Shown here piece by piece: positions 1 through 7,885 of a stretch of 64,000 nt of DNA. Positions within the stretch are counted from its first letter, which is position 1. The number at the start of each line of letters is the position of its first letter. The position numbers and the translations under genes were made by a program. This stretch comes from Actinomadura craniellae (GTDB lineage: Bacteria > Actinomycetota > Actinomycetes > Streptosporangiales > Streptosporangiaceae), in contig NZ_QLYX01000005.1 in assembly GCF_003289645.1 (NCBI RefSeq), forward strand, positions 372,001 through 436,000, in the 5' to 3' direction. A model generated the notes under the pieces. That model was not told the DNA's origin, did not search any database, and was given only the letters and a program-made list of their open reading frames with translations.

Positions 1-1
1 C

Positions 2-61
2 ACGGCCGGCTGGTTCGGCGGCGGTGCGGATCGCCTCTGCACCTGGTTCGAGATCGCCTGA
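2..61 (+). CDS. C-terminal end of an unidentified upstream gene (partial)
   Basis: The frame beginning at base 2 reads 19 codons ending in WFEIA and a TGA, with mostly G or C at third positions, as in the real genes of this window. It is probably the tail of a gene that starts outside the window. The tail is too short to name a family. The 79 bases after it carry a TTGTCCACA 9-mer (82-90) and a G-rich stretch before the next start. Confidence 0.35.
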   Translation, partial: TAGWFGGGADRLCTWFEIA

Positions 62-140
62 TCGTGGCCCGGGTTCGTCGGTTGTCCACAGGGTGTGGGT
101 GGGCGGGCGGGAGGGGCGTGGCGGCTCTAGGCTGAGCGCC

Positions 141-296
141 ATGAAGAAGTGGGAGTACGCGACCGTTCCGCTGCTGGTGCACGCGACCAAGCAGATTCTC
201 GATAACTGGGGGCAGGACGGGTGGGAGCTCGTCACGGTGATCCCCGGGCCGAACCCGGAGAACCTGGTGGCCTATTTCAAGCGTGAGATCGCGTGA
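141..296 (+). CDS. DUF4177-type small protein
   Basis: This 51-residue protein begins MKKWEYATVPLLVH and contains the DGWELVTVIPG core typical of DUF4177 proteins, whose function is unknown. I chose the ATG at 141 because the longer upstream reading is low-quality sequence and the family normally starts at MxxWEYxTVP. Its stop overlaps the start of the RidA gene by 4 bases, so the two are translationally coupled. The same small gene precedes RidA in mycobacteria (Rv3678A/Rv3678c), which supports this annotation. Confidence 0.85.
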   Translation: MKKWEYATVPLLVHATKQILDNWGQDGWELVTVIPGPNPENLVAYFKREIA

Positions 297-754
297 GCGG
301 GCCCGAGCAGCGGATCGAGGAGCTCGGCCTGAAGCTGCCGCCCGTGGCGGCGCCGGCCGGGGCGTACATTCCGGCGGTGCGCACCGGGTCGCTCGTCTAC
401 ACCGCGGGGCAGGTTCCGTTCGTCGACGGCAGGTTCCCGGCGACCGGCAAGGTCGGTGCCGAGGTGGGCGTCGAGCAGGCCCAGGAGCTGGCCCGGATCT
501 GCACCCTGAACGCGCTTGCGGCGATCAAGGCCGAGATCGGTGATCTCGGGGCGATCAGCCGGGTCGTGAAGGTGGTGGGCTTCGTGGCCAGCGCGCCCGA
601 CTTCACCGGCCAGCCGCAGGTCCTCAACGGCGCCAGCGAACTGCTCGGCGAGATCTTCGGCGATGCGGGGCGGCACGTCCGCAGCGCCGTCGGGGTGGCG
701 GTCCTTCCGCTGGACGCCCCGGTCGAGGTGGAGCTGATCGTCGAGCTCGGCTGA
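293..754 (+). CDS. RidA/YjgF-family deaminase
   Basis: This 153-residue protein of the RidA (YjgF/YER057c/UK114) family starts at a GTG inside the stop of DUF4177. It shows the long actinobacterial form with LxxLGLKLPPVAAPAGAYIPAVRTG, the central VYTAGQVPFVDG strand, and a C-terminal SAVGVAVLPLDAPVEVELI. RidA proteins hydrolyse reactive enamine/imine intermediates released by PLP enzymes. The catalytic Arg expected in the RSAVGV segment is present. Function in this cell is inferred from the family. A hairpin follows at 773-799. Confidence 0.88.
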   Translation: MSGPEQRIEELGLKLPPVAAPAGAYIPAVRTGSLVYTAGQVPFVDGRFPATGKVGAEVGVEQAQELARICTLNALAAIKAEIGDLGAISRVVKVVGFVASAPDFTGQPQVLNGASELLGEIFGDAGRHVRSAVGVAVLPLDAPVEVELIVELG

Positions 755-772
755 GCCGATCGGGTGAGCGGT

Positions 773-799
773 GCGGGCCGTACGGGGTGTGCGGCCCGC
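773..799 (+). terminator. hairpin after RidA
   Basis: GCGGGCCG (773-780) pairs perfectly with CGGCCCGC (792-799) across an 11-base loop and is followed by a pyrimidine-rich stretch. It is placed to end the DUF4177-RidA transcript. There is no clear U-tract, so the terminator role is inferred. Confidence 0.5.
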
Positions 800-982
800 G
801 CGGCTTTCCCTGCTCCGCCCTGTCCGATGCTTCGGAGCGTGGGTCGGGTGGGCTTGACGGCGGCCGGGATCCTATGTCCGAATTGTCCGCCATGAAGATC
901 GAGCGGGCGGTGGCCATGCCCGGCACCCCTGGGTGAGCCGACCCTACGAATGGCTCGCTCGACCCGATCAAGAAGGTAGGGC

Positions 983-1843
983 GTGATGGTGCAGGGGCTG
1001 AAACTGCCGGAGGAGTTCCGGGAGCGGATCGAGGCGCTGCGTGACGGTCGGGCCGAGCCGCCCGTGGCCCGGGACGCGGCGACGGTCGTCCTGCTCCGCG
1101 ACCATCCGGTCGAGGGGCTGCAGGCGTACATGCTGCGCCGGGTGGCCTCGATGGCCTTCGCGCCGGGGGCGTACGTGTTTCCGGGCGGATCGGTGGACCC
1201 GCGCGATGGGGACGCCGAGATCGGCTGGGCCGGCCCCGCCCCGGAGGTCTGGGGCCGGGCCTTCGCCGCCGACGACAAGGTGGCCCGGGAACTGGTGTGC
1301 GCGGCCGTCCGCGAGACGTTCGAGGAGTCGTTGGTCCTGCTCGCCGGGCCGACCGCCGACTCGGTGGTGGACGACACCCGCGGCCCGGAGTGGGAGGCCG
1401 ACCGGAAGGCGCTGCTCGACCGGTCCCAGTCGCTCGCCGAGTTCCTCGGCCGCCGGGGACTGGTCCTGCGCGCCGACCTGCTGCGCCCCTGGACGCACTG
1501 GATCACCCCGCTCGCCGAGACCAGGCGCTACGACACCAGGTTCTTCGTCGCGGCCATCCCGGCGGGGCAGCAGACGGGCGACGTGAGTACCGAGGCCGAC
1601 CGGGTGGCCTGGCTGCGCCCGGCCGACGCGGTCGAGCGGGCCCGGCGCGGCGAACTGGCCATGCTGCCGCCGACCCTGGTCACGCTGGGGGAACTGGCCG
1701 GGTACGACTCGGTGGCCGCCGTCCTCGCCGCCGAGCGGGAGGTCCAGGTGCACCAGCCCGAGGGCCGGATCATCGACGGTGAACCCTGGCTGGTCCTCCC
1801 GGACCACCTGGCCGAGAACTACCCGAACTACCCGAACGGCTGA
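983..1843 (+). CDS. Nudix hydrolase, NUDT19-like
   Basis: This 286-residue protein has a Nudix fold in which the box is split by a long insertion: FPGGSVDPRD near residue 70, then AAVRETFEESLVLL near residue 115, giving REUXEE. That layout is characteristic of NUDT19-like (CoA diphosphatase) proteins rather than MutT. The GTG at 983 has GAAGG (972-976) six bases upstream; the ATG at 986 is the alternative. The gene is followed after 49 bases by an MBL hydrolase. Substrate is unknown; CoA or acyl-CoA is a family-based guess. Confidence 0.82.
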   Translation: MMVQGLKLPEEFRERIEALRDGRAEPPVARDAATVVLLRDHPVEGLQAYMLRRVASMAFAPGAYVFPGGSVDPRDGDAEIGWAGPAPEVWGRAFAADDKVARELVCAAVRETFEESLVLLAGPTADSVVDDTRGPEWEADRKALLDRSQSLAEFLGRRGLVLRADLLRPWTHWITPLAETRRYDTRFFVAAIPAGQQTGDVSTEADRVAWLRPADAVERARRGELAMLPPTLVTLGELAGYDSVAAVLAAEREVQVHQPEGRIIDGEPWLVLPDHLAENYPNYPNG

Positions 1844-1892
1844 TCACCGGGAAGGGTCGGGCGGCGCCGCGCCGCCCGGGGAAGGAGGCACG

Positions 1893-2789
1893 GTGCCATC
1901 GGTGTCGAGCAAGGTGGTCATGAGCCGGCTGGCCGGAACGTCGGCCCTGCGGCATCTGGCCAGACTCCGGGGAGAGAAGATAGGCGCGATGCGCGATATC
2001 GATGGAATGGGCACAGAACGGGCGTTGTGCGTCCTCGCACCGAACCCCTCCGCGATGACCCTGGACGGAACCAACACCTGGGTCCTGTCCGAACCCGGCT
2101 CCGAGCAGGTCGTCATCATCGACCCGGGCCCCAAGGACGGCAAGCACCTGCGCCGGGTGGCCGACGTGGTGGCCGGGCAGGGCCGCCGGATCGGGCTCGT
2201 CCTGCTCACCCACGGCCACCCCGACCACTCGGCAGGGGCGAAACGGCTCACCGAACTGGCCGGCGGGAACGTGGCCGTCCGCGCCCTCGACCCCAGGCAC
2301 CGGCTCGGCGAGGAGGGGCTGGCCGAAGGCGATGTGGTCACCCTCGGCGGGCTGGAACTCCACGTCATGGAGACCCCCGGCCACTCCAACGACTCGCTGA
2401 CCTTCTGGCTGCCGGCCGACGGCGCCGTGCTCACCGGGGACACCGTCCTCGGCTACGGCAGCACGGTGGTGGAGGGCAAGCTGGGCGACTACCTCAACTC
2501 GCTCGACCGGTTGCGCCGGTTCAGCGAGGAGGTCGGGGCGCGCGTCGTGCTGCCCGGCCACGGGCCCGAGCTGAACGATCCGATCGCCGCGCTCGACGGC
2601 TACATCGGGCACCGGCGGGAGCGGCTCGCCCAGGTGGAGGCGGCGGTGGCGGCGGGCGCCCGGACGGCCCGGGAGGTCGTCGAGCGGGTGTACGCCGATG
2701 TGGACAAGTCGCTGTGGCGCGCCGCGGAGGCGTCGGTGCAGGCGCAACTCGACTATCTCGCCGAGCGCGGGGCGCTGCCCGACCGCTGA
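1893..2789 (+). CDS. MBL-fold metallohydrolase, LACTB2-like
   Basis: The HxHxDH zinc motif is seen as THGHPDHSAGA, with later metal ligands in METPGHSNDS, LTGDTVLG and VLPGHGPEL. The C-terminus has the winged-helix-like tail (SLWRAAEASVQAQLDYLAERG) of LACTB2-type hydrolases. I set the start at GTG 1893 because GGAGG (1884-1888) lies 4 bases upstream; a second start at 1920 is possible. An MBL gene next to crp is also found in M. tuberculosis (Rv3677c-Rv3676). The natural substrate is not evident. Confidence 0.85.
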   Translation: MPSVSSKVVMSRLAGTSALRHLARLRGEKIGAMRDIDGMGTERALCVLAPNPSAMTLDGTNTWVLSEPGSEQVVIIDPGPKDGKHLRRVADVVAGQGRRIGLVLLTHGHPDHSAGAKRLTELAGGNVAVRALDPRHRLGEEGLAEGDVVTLGGLELHVMETPGHSNDSLTFWLPADGAVLTGDTVLGYGSTVVEGKLGDYLNSLDRLRRFSEEVGARVVLPGHGPELNDPIAALDGYIGHRRERLAQVEAAVAAGARTAREVVERVYADVDKSLWRAAEASVQAQLDYLAERGALPDR

Positions 2790-3075
2790 CCGGCGATCTC
2801 GATCGTCGCGGGTCCCGGCACGGAGCGAAGGCACGGGCTCGGTCACCGCTGCGGCGAAGGGCCGGCCGCGGGGGAGGCCGGGGCGCGTGTCGTGCCGCCC
2901 GGTCACGGGCGTGCGCCGGACGATCCGGTCGGCTGCGTCGGTCAGCGGATCCGCAGTGCTTTCCCACCGCTGATCCGAGCAGGCGGGGAGGACGTTCGGG
3001 AGGAGGGTAGGGGAGAGCGTTCCGCCGACCGGTGCATGGCCGCCCGGCGATGGTGCGGGATCCGGACGAGGGGCC

Positions 3076-3762
3076 TCAGCGGGAGCGCTTGCGCAGCCGC
3101 TCGATGTCGAGGATCACCACGGCCCGGGCCTCGATGCGCAGCCAGTTGCGGCCGGCGAAGTCGGCGAGCGCCTTGTTCACCGTCTCCCGCGACGCCCCGA
3201 CAAGCTGTGCCAGTTCCTCCTGCGTCAGGTCGTGGTGGACGTGCAACCCGGCCTCGGACGGCTGCCCGAACCGCTCGGCCAGGTCCAGCAGGGCCTTGGC
3301 GACCCGTCCCGGCACGTCCGTGAACACCAGGTCGGCCATCACGTCGTTGGTCTTGCGCAGCCGCATCGCCAGCGCCTTCAACAGGAAGACCGCCACCTCG
3401 GGGTGGCCGGTCAGCCAGGGCCGAAGATCGTCGTGGCCGAGACCGGCCAGCCGGCACTCGGTCACCGCGATCGCGCTGGCCGTCCGGGGCCGGGGGTCGA
3501 ACAGCGAGAGCTCGCCGAACATTTCGCTCGGGCCCAACACGCTCAACAGGTTCTCCCGGCCGTCGGGGGCCGTGCGGGTCAATTTGATCTTGCCTTCAAG
3601 GACTACGTAAAGGCGGTCGCCGGTCTCACCCTCGTTGAACAGGGTCTGGCCACGTGCCAGCCGAACCTCGGTCACATTGGCCCGGAGCGCCTTGGCCCCC
3701 TGTTCGTCCAGGGCCTCGAAGAGCGGAGCCCTGCTCAGAACTTCCACGTCGCGGTCGGTCAC
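3076..3762 (-). CDS. crp: Crp/Fnr-family regulator (GlxR/Crp)
   Basis: This 228-residue cAMP-receptor-type regulator has a cyclic-nucleotide domain at about 10-120, with the phosphate-binding cassette FGELSLFDPRPRTAS (82-96), and a winged HTH at about 165-225 with recognition helix region TQEELAQLVGASRETVNKAL (180-199). It resembles Streptomyces Crp, M. tuberculosis Rv3676 and GlxR. The start is the GTG at 3762, behind a purine-rich GAGGAGGAAGC site; a longer reading adds only nine Gly/Arg-rich residues. It is divergent from nth, as in other actinobacteria. A near-consensus Crp box stands 30 bases upstream of the start, which suggests autoregulation. Confidence 0.93.
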   Translation of the reverse strand: MTDRDVEVLSRAPLFEALDEQGAKALRANVTEVRLARGQTLFNEGETGDRLYVVLEGKIKLTRTAPDGRENLLSVLGPSEMFGELSLFDPRPRTASAIAVTECRLAGLGHDDLRPWLTGHPEVAVFLLKALAMRLRKTNDVMADLVFTDVPGRVAKALLDLAERFGQPSEAGLHVHHDLTQEELAQLVGASRETVNKALADFAGRNWLRIEARAVVILDIERLRKRSR

Positions 3763-3791
3763 GCTTCCTCCTCGTCCACCTACACCCATAG

Positions 3792-3807
3792 TGTGACGTA
3801 CGTCCCA
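3792..3807. promoter_or_regulatory. candidate Crp/GlxR box (autoregulation)
   Basis: TGTGACGTACGTCCCA matches the actinobacterial Crp/GlxR consensus TGTGANNTANNTCACA at all but one fixed position. It lies in the crp-nth divergent region, 30 bases upstream of the crp start codon, where it could act as an autoregulatory operator. Confidence 0.6.
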
Positions 3808-3993
3808 CCGCGTTCGTGAGCGTGGGGTAACGGCATGCCGGGAATTACGGGCGGGAAACGTGTGGTCACGGGAGCCCCGGCGGTTTCACCGCCGCGGTTC
3901 TCGTCACCACCCGCGTTTCCGCTGGTGCCCCGCGAAACCCCGAAAACGCGCCCCGGTCCGCCCGTCCGGACGGCCCGGGAACCCGTCGCACCG

Positions 3994-4129
3994 CATCCCG
4001 ACGCCCATCGCGAGCTCGGCTTGGCCGAGCCCGCTCGAGCCGTTGGTCGCCACGATCCTGTCAGCGAAGTGTACGGACCGCCGGGTGAACACCGTCATCT
4101 CGGCCCTCTTCGTCCGGTATGCCAGGGCC
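3994..4129 (+). pseudogene. decayed fragment of an endonuclease III gene
   Basis: Frame one reads [10 protein letters not shown], matching [10 protein letters not shown] of the intact nth downstream. After a frame change it reads [18 protein letters not shown] then [12 protein letters not shown], matching [19 protein letters not shown] then [12 protein letters not shown] of nth. The matching parts are collinear, in the same orientation, and cover residues ~38-80 only. The match therefore looks like a truncated, frameshifted second copy rather than a functional gene. It sits immediately 5' of nth inside its promoter region. Confidence 0.75.
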
Positions 4130-4188
4130 GGCGGGTCACCTGGCCGGACGGGGCCGTCGCGGCATCGCGGAGGCCCTACGCTTGCGGC

Positions 4189-4929
4189 ATGGCGACGAAC
4201 ACGGCCGTTCCGCGGAAGGGCCGCCGGCGCGAGCCCGAGACCCGCCTCGGCCTGGTGCGGCGGGCGCGGCGGATGAACCGGATCCTGGCCGAGACCTATC
4301 CCGACGCCCACTGCGAGCTGGACTTCGACGGCCCCTTCCAGCTCCTGGTCGCCACGGTCCTGTCGGCGCAGACCACCGACGTGCGGGTGAACCTGACCAC
4401 CCCCGCGCTGTTCGCGAAGTACCCCACGGCCGAGGACATGGCTGCCGCGGACCCCGAGGACCTGGAGACGCTGATCAGGTCCACCGGGTTCTACCGGGCC
4501 AAGGCGAAGTCCCTGCTCGGCCTCTCGGCCGCGGTGCGCGACCGGTTCGGCGGCGAGGTCCCCCGGACGCTCGACGAGCTCGTCACCCTCGCCGGGGTGG
4601 GCCGCAAGACCGCGAACGTGGTGCTGGGCAACGCGTTCGACGTGCCGGGGATCACGGTCGACACCCACTTCGGCCGGCTCTCCCGGCGGTTCGGCTGGAC
4701 GGCCGAGGAAGATCCGGTCAAGGTCGAGCACGAGGTCGGAGAGCTGATCCCGCGCAAGGAATGGACGGTCCTGTCGCACCGGATGATCTGGCACGGCCGC
4801 CGGATCTGCCACGCCCGGCGCCCGGCGTGCGGGGCCTGCCCGCTCGCCCGGCTCTGCCCGTCGTTCGGCGAGGGGCCCACCGACGAGTCCACCGCCCGCA
4901 AGCTCGTCAAGGGGGGCCCGTTCTCCTGA
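4189..4929 (+). CDS. nth: endonuclease III
   Basis: Bifunctional DNA glycosylase/AP lyase of base-excision repair, 246 residues. The helix-hairpin-helix reads [17 protein letters not shown] with catalytic Lys140; TVDTHFGR supplies the conserved Asp158; the [4Fe-4S] cluster cysteines are C207-x6-C214-x2-C217-x5-C223. The start is ATG 4189, which gives the usual family length; the longer upstream reading runs through the decayed nth fragment. In M. tuberculosis a thioredoxin-like gene (Rv3673c) separates nth from the Nudix gene; here the Nudix gene follows directly. Confidence 0.95.
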   Translation: MATNTAVPRKGRRREPETRLGLVRRARRMNRILAETYPDAHCELDFDGPFQLLVATVLSAQTTDVRVNLTTPALFAKYPTAEDMAAADPEDLETLIRSTGFYRAKAKSLLGLSAAVRDRFGGEVPRTLDELVTLAGVGRKTANVVLGNAFDVPGITVDTHFGRLSRRFGWTAEEDPVKVEHEVGELIPRKEWTVLSHRMIWHGRRICHARRPACGACPLARLCPSFGEGPTDESTARKLVKGGPFS

Positions 4930-4967
4930 GGGGGAACGAACGGGGTCCCCGGTGTGTTGGGAGTTTC

Positions 4968-5606
4968 GTGACCCCTTCCTGGCTCGACCGTTTCCTGGCC
5001 GAGGCGCCGCGAATGGACGTGCCGCCGCCGCACCGTCCCCCGGCCTCGGCGCGTCCCGCCGCGGTGCTCGTCTTGTTCGGGGAGGGGCCGGACGGGCCCG
5101 ACCTGCTGCTGATCGAGCGGGCGGCCACCCTGAACAAGCACGCCGGGCAGCCGGCCTTCCCCGGCGGTGGGGTGGATCCCGAGGACGACGGCCCGGTCGC
5201 CGCGGCGCTGCGGGAGGCCTGGGAGGAAACCGGCGTCGAGGCGTCCGGGGTGGACGTGCTGGCCACCCTGCCCGAGCTGTACCTGGGCCGCAGCGACTAC
5301 CGGGTCACCCCGGTGGCGGCCTGGTGGCGCGAGCCGTGCGAGGTCTCCGCCAACGACCCGCGCGAGGTCGCCGCGGTGGCCCGGGTACCGATCGCCGAAC
5401 TCGCCGACCCGGCCAACCGGGTCACCGTGGGACACCCGTCGGGTTTCGCCGGCCCCGGCTTCCGGGTGCGCGGGATGCTCGTCTGGGGGTTCACCGCGGG
5501 CCTGCTCACCCAGCTGCTGGACGTCGGCGGCTGGTCGCTGCCGTGGGACCCCACCCGGATCGAGGAACTGCCGCCGGAGGCCCTCAGGCTCGCGGCGCGG
5601 GGCTGA
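4968..5606 (+). CDS. Nudix hydrolase, CoA pyrophosphatase type
   Basis: This 212-residue Nudix protein has the signature AFPGGGVDPEDDG followed by AALREAWEETGV, and the LNKHAGQPAFPGG lead-in of the CoA pyrophosphatase (NudL/YeaB) group. The GTG start at 4968 has GGGAG four bases upstream. It corresponds by position to Rv3672c, between nth and marP. Family members cleave CoA to 4'-phosphopantetheine and 3',5'-ADP; this is inferred here. The next gene, marP, begins 96 bases on. Confidence 0.88.
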   Translation: MTPSWLDRFLAEAPRMDVPPPHRPPASARPAAVLVLFGEGPDGPDLLLIERAATLNKHAGQPAFPGGGVDPEDDGPVAAALREAWEETGVEASGVDVLATLPELYLGRSDYRVTPVAAWWREPCEVSANDPREVAAVARVPIAELADPANRVTVGHPSGFAGPGFRVRGMLVWGFTAGLLTQLLDVGGWSLPWDPTRIEELPPEALRLAARG

Positions 5607-5702
5607 CGCGGGCTGAATCGTACTGTGCGGTGATGACCGGGGAGCACGATCTAGTCCGCCTAGGGGACGTACAGAGCAGGGTTCTCCCTATACGGTGAAG
5701 CG

Positions 5703-6902
5703 GTGCTTGGCGACCACGTTCTCGATCTGATCCTGCTGGCGCTCGTCGTGCTGTTCGCGGTTTCGGGCTACCGGCAGGGTTTCATCGTGGGCGTGCTGAG
5801 CTTCGTGGGCTTCGTCGGCGGCGGCATCCTGGGCGCCATGGCGGCCCCACCCGTCGCCCGCGCGGTGGTGGACGGCTCCGCGCAGCAGGCGCTGCTGGCC
5901 CTGGTCATCGCGTTCCTGGCCGCGACGCTCGGCCAGCTCGCGGCCTCGTCGATCGGCGCCGTGCTGCGCAACCGGGTCACCGGCGACAACGCCCGGGCGG
6001 CCGACGCGGTGGGCGGCTCGATCGTCAGTGCCCTCTCGCTGCTGATCGTCGCCTGGTTCATCGGCACCGCGGTCGTCGGCTCCCCGTTCGCCACGCTGCG
6101 CCAGCAGGTGAACAACTCCACCGTGCTCGGCGCGGTCGACGAGACCATGCCGGACGCCGCCAAGGGCTGGTTCTCCTCGTTCAAGGGCTTCGTCGGGCAG
6201 ACGGAGTTCCCGCAGGTGTTCGGCGGGCTCGGCGGCGAGTCCATCGTCGAGGTGCCGCCGCCCGACGAGAGCGTGGCCGGCACCCCGGCACTGCGCGCCG
6301 CCAGCCGCAGCATCGTGAAGGTCACCGGTACGGCGCCGTCCTGCCAGCGTCGGATCGAGGGCACCGGCTTCGTGTACGCGCCCGAGCGGGTGATGACCAA
6401 CGCGCACGTGGTGGCGGGGGTCAGGGGCCTGTCGGAGGTGCTGGTCCCCGGCGGCGGCCGGCACCGCGCCCGGGTGGTGCTGTACGACCCCCGGCGCGAC
6501 ATCGCGGTCCTGTACGTGCCCGGGCTGAACAGGACCCCGCTCCGGTTCAACGCGGAGGCCAAGACCCGCGACTCCGCCGTGGTCGCCGGCTACCCCAAGG
6601 GCCACCCGTCCTTCACCGCCGTGTCCGCCCGGATCCGCGCCAAGCAGCGGGCGACCGGCCCGGACATCTACCACGCCGGACGGGTCACCCGCGAGATCTA
6701 CGCGATCCGCGGCCGGGTCGAGCCGGGCAACTCCGGCGGCCCGTTGCTCGCCCCCAACGGCTCGGTCTACGGGGTGATCTTCGCGGCCGCCCTCGACGAC
6801 CAGGACACCGGCTACGCGCTGACCGCCGACGAGGTGGCCACCGACGCCCGGGACGGCCGCAGCACCACCGTCCCCGTCTCCACCGGCGAGTGCTCCGACT
6901 GA
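5703..6902 (+). CDS. marP: membrane-anchored serine protease MarP
   Basis: This 399-residue protein has four N-terminal membrane helices (about 5-25, 30-50, 62-82 and 103-123, CvpA-like) followed by a periplasmic chymotrypsin-like protease. The catalytic triad is His235 (NAHVVAG), Asp266 (RRDIAVL) and Ser344 (PGNSGGPLL). Cys214 and Cys397 correspond to the disulfide that stabilises M. tuberculosis MarP (Rv3671c), which is needed for acid resistance there. The GTG start at 5703 gives a first helix directly. Position after the Nudix gene repeats the mycobacterial order. Confidence 0.93.
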   Translation: MLGDHVLDLILLALVVLFAVSGYRQGFIVGVLSFVGFVGGGILGAMAAPPVARAVVDGSAQQALLALVIAFLAATLGQLAASSIGAVLRNRVTGDNARAADAVGGSIVSALSLLIVAWFIGTAVVGSPFATLRQQVNNSTVLGAVDETMPDAAKGWFSSFKGFVGQTEFPQVFGGLGGESIVEVPPPDESVAGTPALRAASRSIVKVTGTAPSCQRRIEGTGFVYAPERVMTNAHVVAGVRGLSEVLVPGGGRHRARVVLYDPRRDIAVLYVPGLNRTPLRFNAEAKTRDSAVVAGYPKGHPSFTAVSARIRAKQRATGPDIYHAGRVTREIYAIRGRVEPGNSGGPLLAPNGSVYGVIFAAALDDQDTGYALTADEVATDARDGRSTTVPVSTGECSD

Positions 6903-6987
6903 CCAGTGGCCCGCGTGGGTCGGGGCATGCACGCCGCCGTCTTGGACCACGGCCGCCCACCCCGCCCGGCCCGCGTAGGTTGGGGGC

Positions 6988-7518
6988 ATGCGTGACCGGG
7001 ACGCCGCGGGCCGCCCGCGGAACGCGCGGCCGAGAGACGCCTACGGGCGCCCGCTGCCGCGCGGCGCGGCGGGCGAGCCGACGATGCCCGACGACCTCGA
7101 CCTGCCGCCCGCCGAGGCGCTGGCACGGGCCCAGGCGCTGCTGGACGCCGACCGGCCGTTCCACGCCCACGAGGTGCTGGAGGCGGTCTGGAAGGCGTCC
7201 CCGGCCGGGGAGCGCGAGCTGTGGCGGGGCCTCGCCCAGGTCGCGGTCGGCCTGACGCACCTGCGCCGGGGCAACTCCCGGGGCGCCGTCGCCCTGCTCA
7301 CCCGGGCCGCCGACCGGCTCGAACCGTTCGGCCCCGTCCCCAACCCGCACGGGATCGACGTCGGCGGGGTGCTGCGGCAGGTGCGCGAGCTGGCCGAACA
7401 CCCGGATCCCGCCACCCCCGCCCGCCTCCGACTGATCACCCGAACCCCGGACGTGACCCTGCCGGGTCCGGTGCACCCTGGCGCACCGGACCCGGAAGGA
7501 TCACGCCCCAAGAGGTAG
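6988..7518 (+). CDS. DUF309-domain protein with repeat-derived tail
   Basis: The DUF309 core spans about residues 38-125 (FHAHEVLEAVW, WRGLAQVAVGLTHLRRGN, AVALLTRAADRL), a helical family of unknown function. The first ~30 residues are Arg/Gly-rich and variable. The last ~28 residues after LRLITRTPDV are encoded by an imperfect palindromic repeat (7433-7503), including a perfect 13-bp hairpin at 7462-7495. The C-terminus therefore seems to have been rewritten by a repeat insertion. It is convergent with the hydrolase gene. Confidence 0.82.
   Translation: MRDRDAAGRPRNARPRDAYGRPLPRGAAGEPTMPDDLDLPPAEALARAQALLDADRPFHAHEVLEAVWKASPAGERELWRGLAQVAVGLTHLRRGNSRGAVALLTRAADRLEPFGPVPNPHGIDVGGVLRQVRELAEHPDPATPARLRLITRTPDVTLPGPVHPGAPDPEGSRPKR
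7433..7503. repeat. palindromic repeat copy inside the DUF309 3' end
   Basis: The stretch opens with TGATCA, ends with GGAAGGATCA, and holds a perfect 13-bp stem (7462-7474 with 7483-7495). The end motif and the inner GCGCACC/GGTGC elements match the palindromic repeats at 7527-7576, 7600-7648 and 49685-49733. I read it as a diverged family copy that has become coding. Confidence 0.55.
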
Positions 7519-7526
7519 ATGCTCGC

Positions 7527-7576
7527 TGATCCTTCAGCATCCAGGGCGTCAGAGCGCCTCGGGTCCTGAAGGATCA
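7527..7576. repeat. palindromic repeat, copy 1
   Basis: The outer arms TGATCCTTCAG and CTGAAGGATCA are perfect complements, enclosing AGGGCG...GCGCCTCGG. The arrangement is the same as in the copies at 7600-7648 and 49685-49733. It sits nine bases after the DUF309 stop. No transposase is near, and it resembles REP-type elements. Confidence 0.8.
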
Positions 7577-7599
7577 GCCGACGCGTCCGCCGTCTGTAG

Positions 7600-7648
7600 T
7601 GATCTTTCAGCTTGAGGGCGCCGTGGCGCCTCGGATGCTGAAGGATCA
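7600..7648. repeat. palindromic repeat, copy 2
   Basis: TGATCTTTCAG pairs with CTGAAGGATCA with one G-T wobble. The inner GGGCGCC and GGCGCC also pair. It is a second copy of the family, 24 bases downstream of copy 1 and in the same orientation. Confidence 0.8.
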
Positions 7649-7670
7649 GCGGCCGGATCAGCAGGCCGTG

Positions 7671-7885
7671 CCAAGGCCTGTCGCAAAGTGCGGCCGGCAG
7701 CCCCCGGCGGTACCACCAACGCCCGTCTCCGGCCCCTTGCTCGCGTGATCGTTGAGGATGGGTGGGGCTGGGGCCCCACCCAATCCTCAACGATCACCGG
7801 CGCGGGCGCTTGTGGCGGGCGGGCGGGTCCTGCGTGAGCGAGCCCAGGGTCATCGGCGCTCGGCCCGCCTCGAAACACGCCTTAG
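7671..7885 (-). mobile_element. MITE-like element A
   Basis: About 215 bp. Read inwards, the ends are CCAAGGCCTGTCGCAAAG (7671) and, on the other strand from 7885, CTAAGGCGTGTTTCGAGG. These are imperfect terminal inverted repeats that extend into G/C-rich sub-ends. The centre is a strong hairpin (7746-7796, arms TGATCGTTGAGGAT...ATCCTCAACGATCA). It encodes nothing. Its right end contains the TAA stop of the epoxide-hydrolase-like gene. The first ~150 bp align closely with element C at 18095. The gap 7519-7881 holds only repeats. Confidence 0.72.

Noticed and set aside
6903-6987. Short direct repeat (GGCCCGCGTGGGT / GGCCCGCGTAGGT) before the DUF309 gene
   Set aside because: Two imperfect ~22-bp copies in a short gap; too little to support a specific role.
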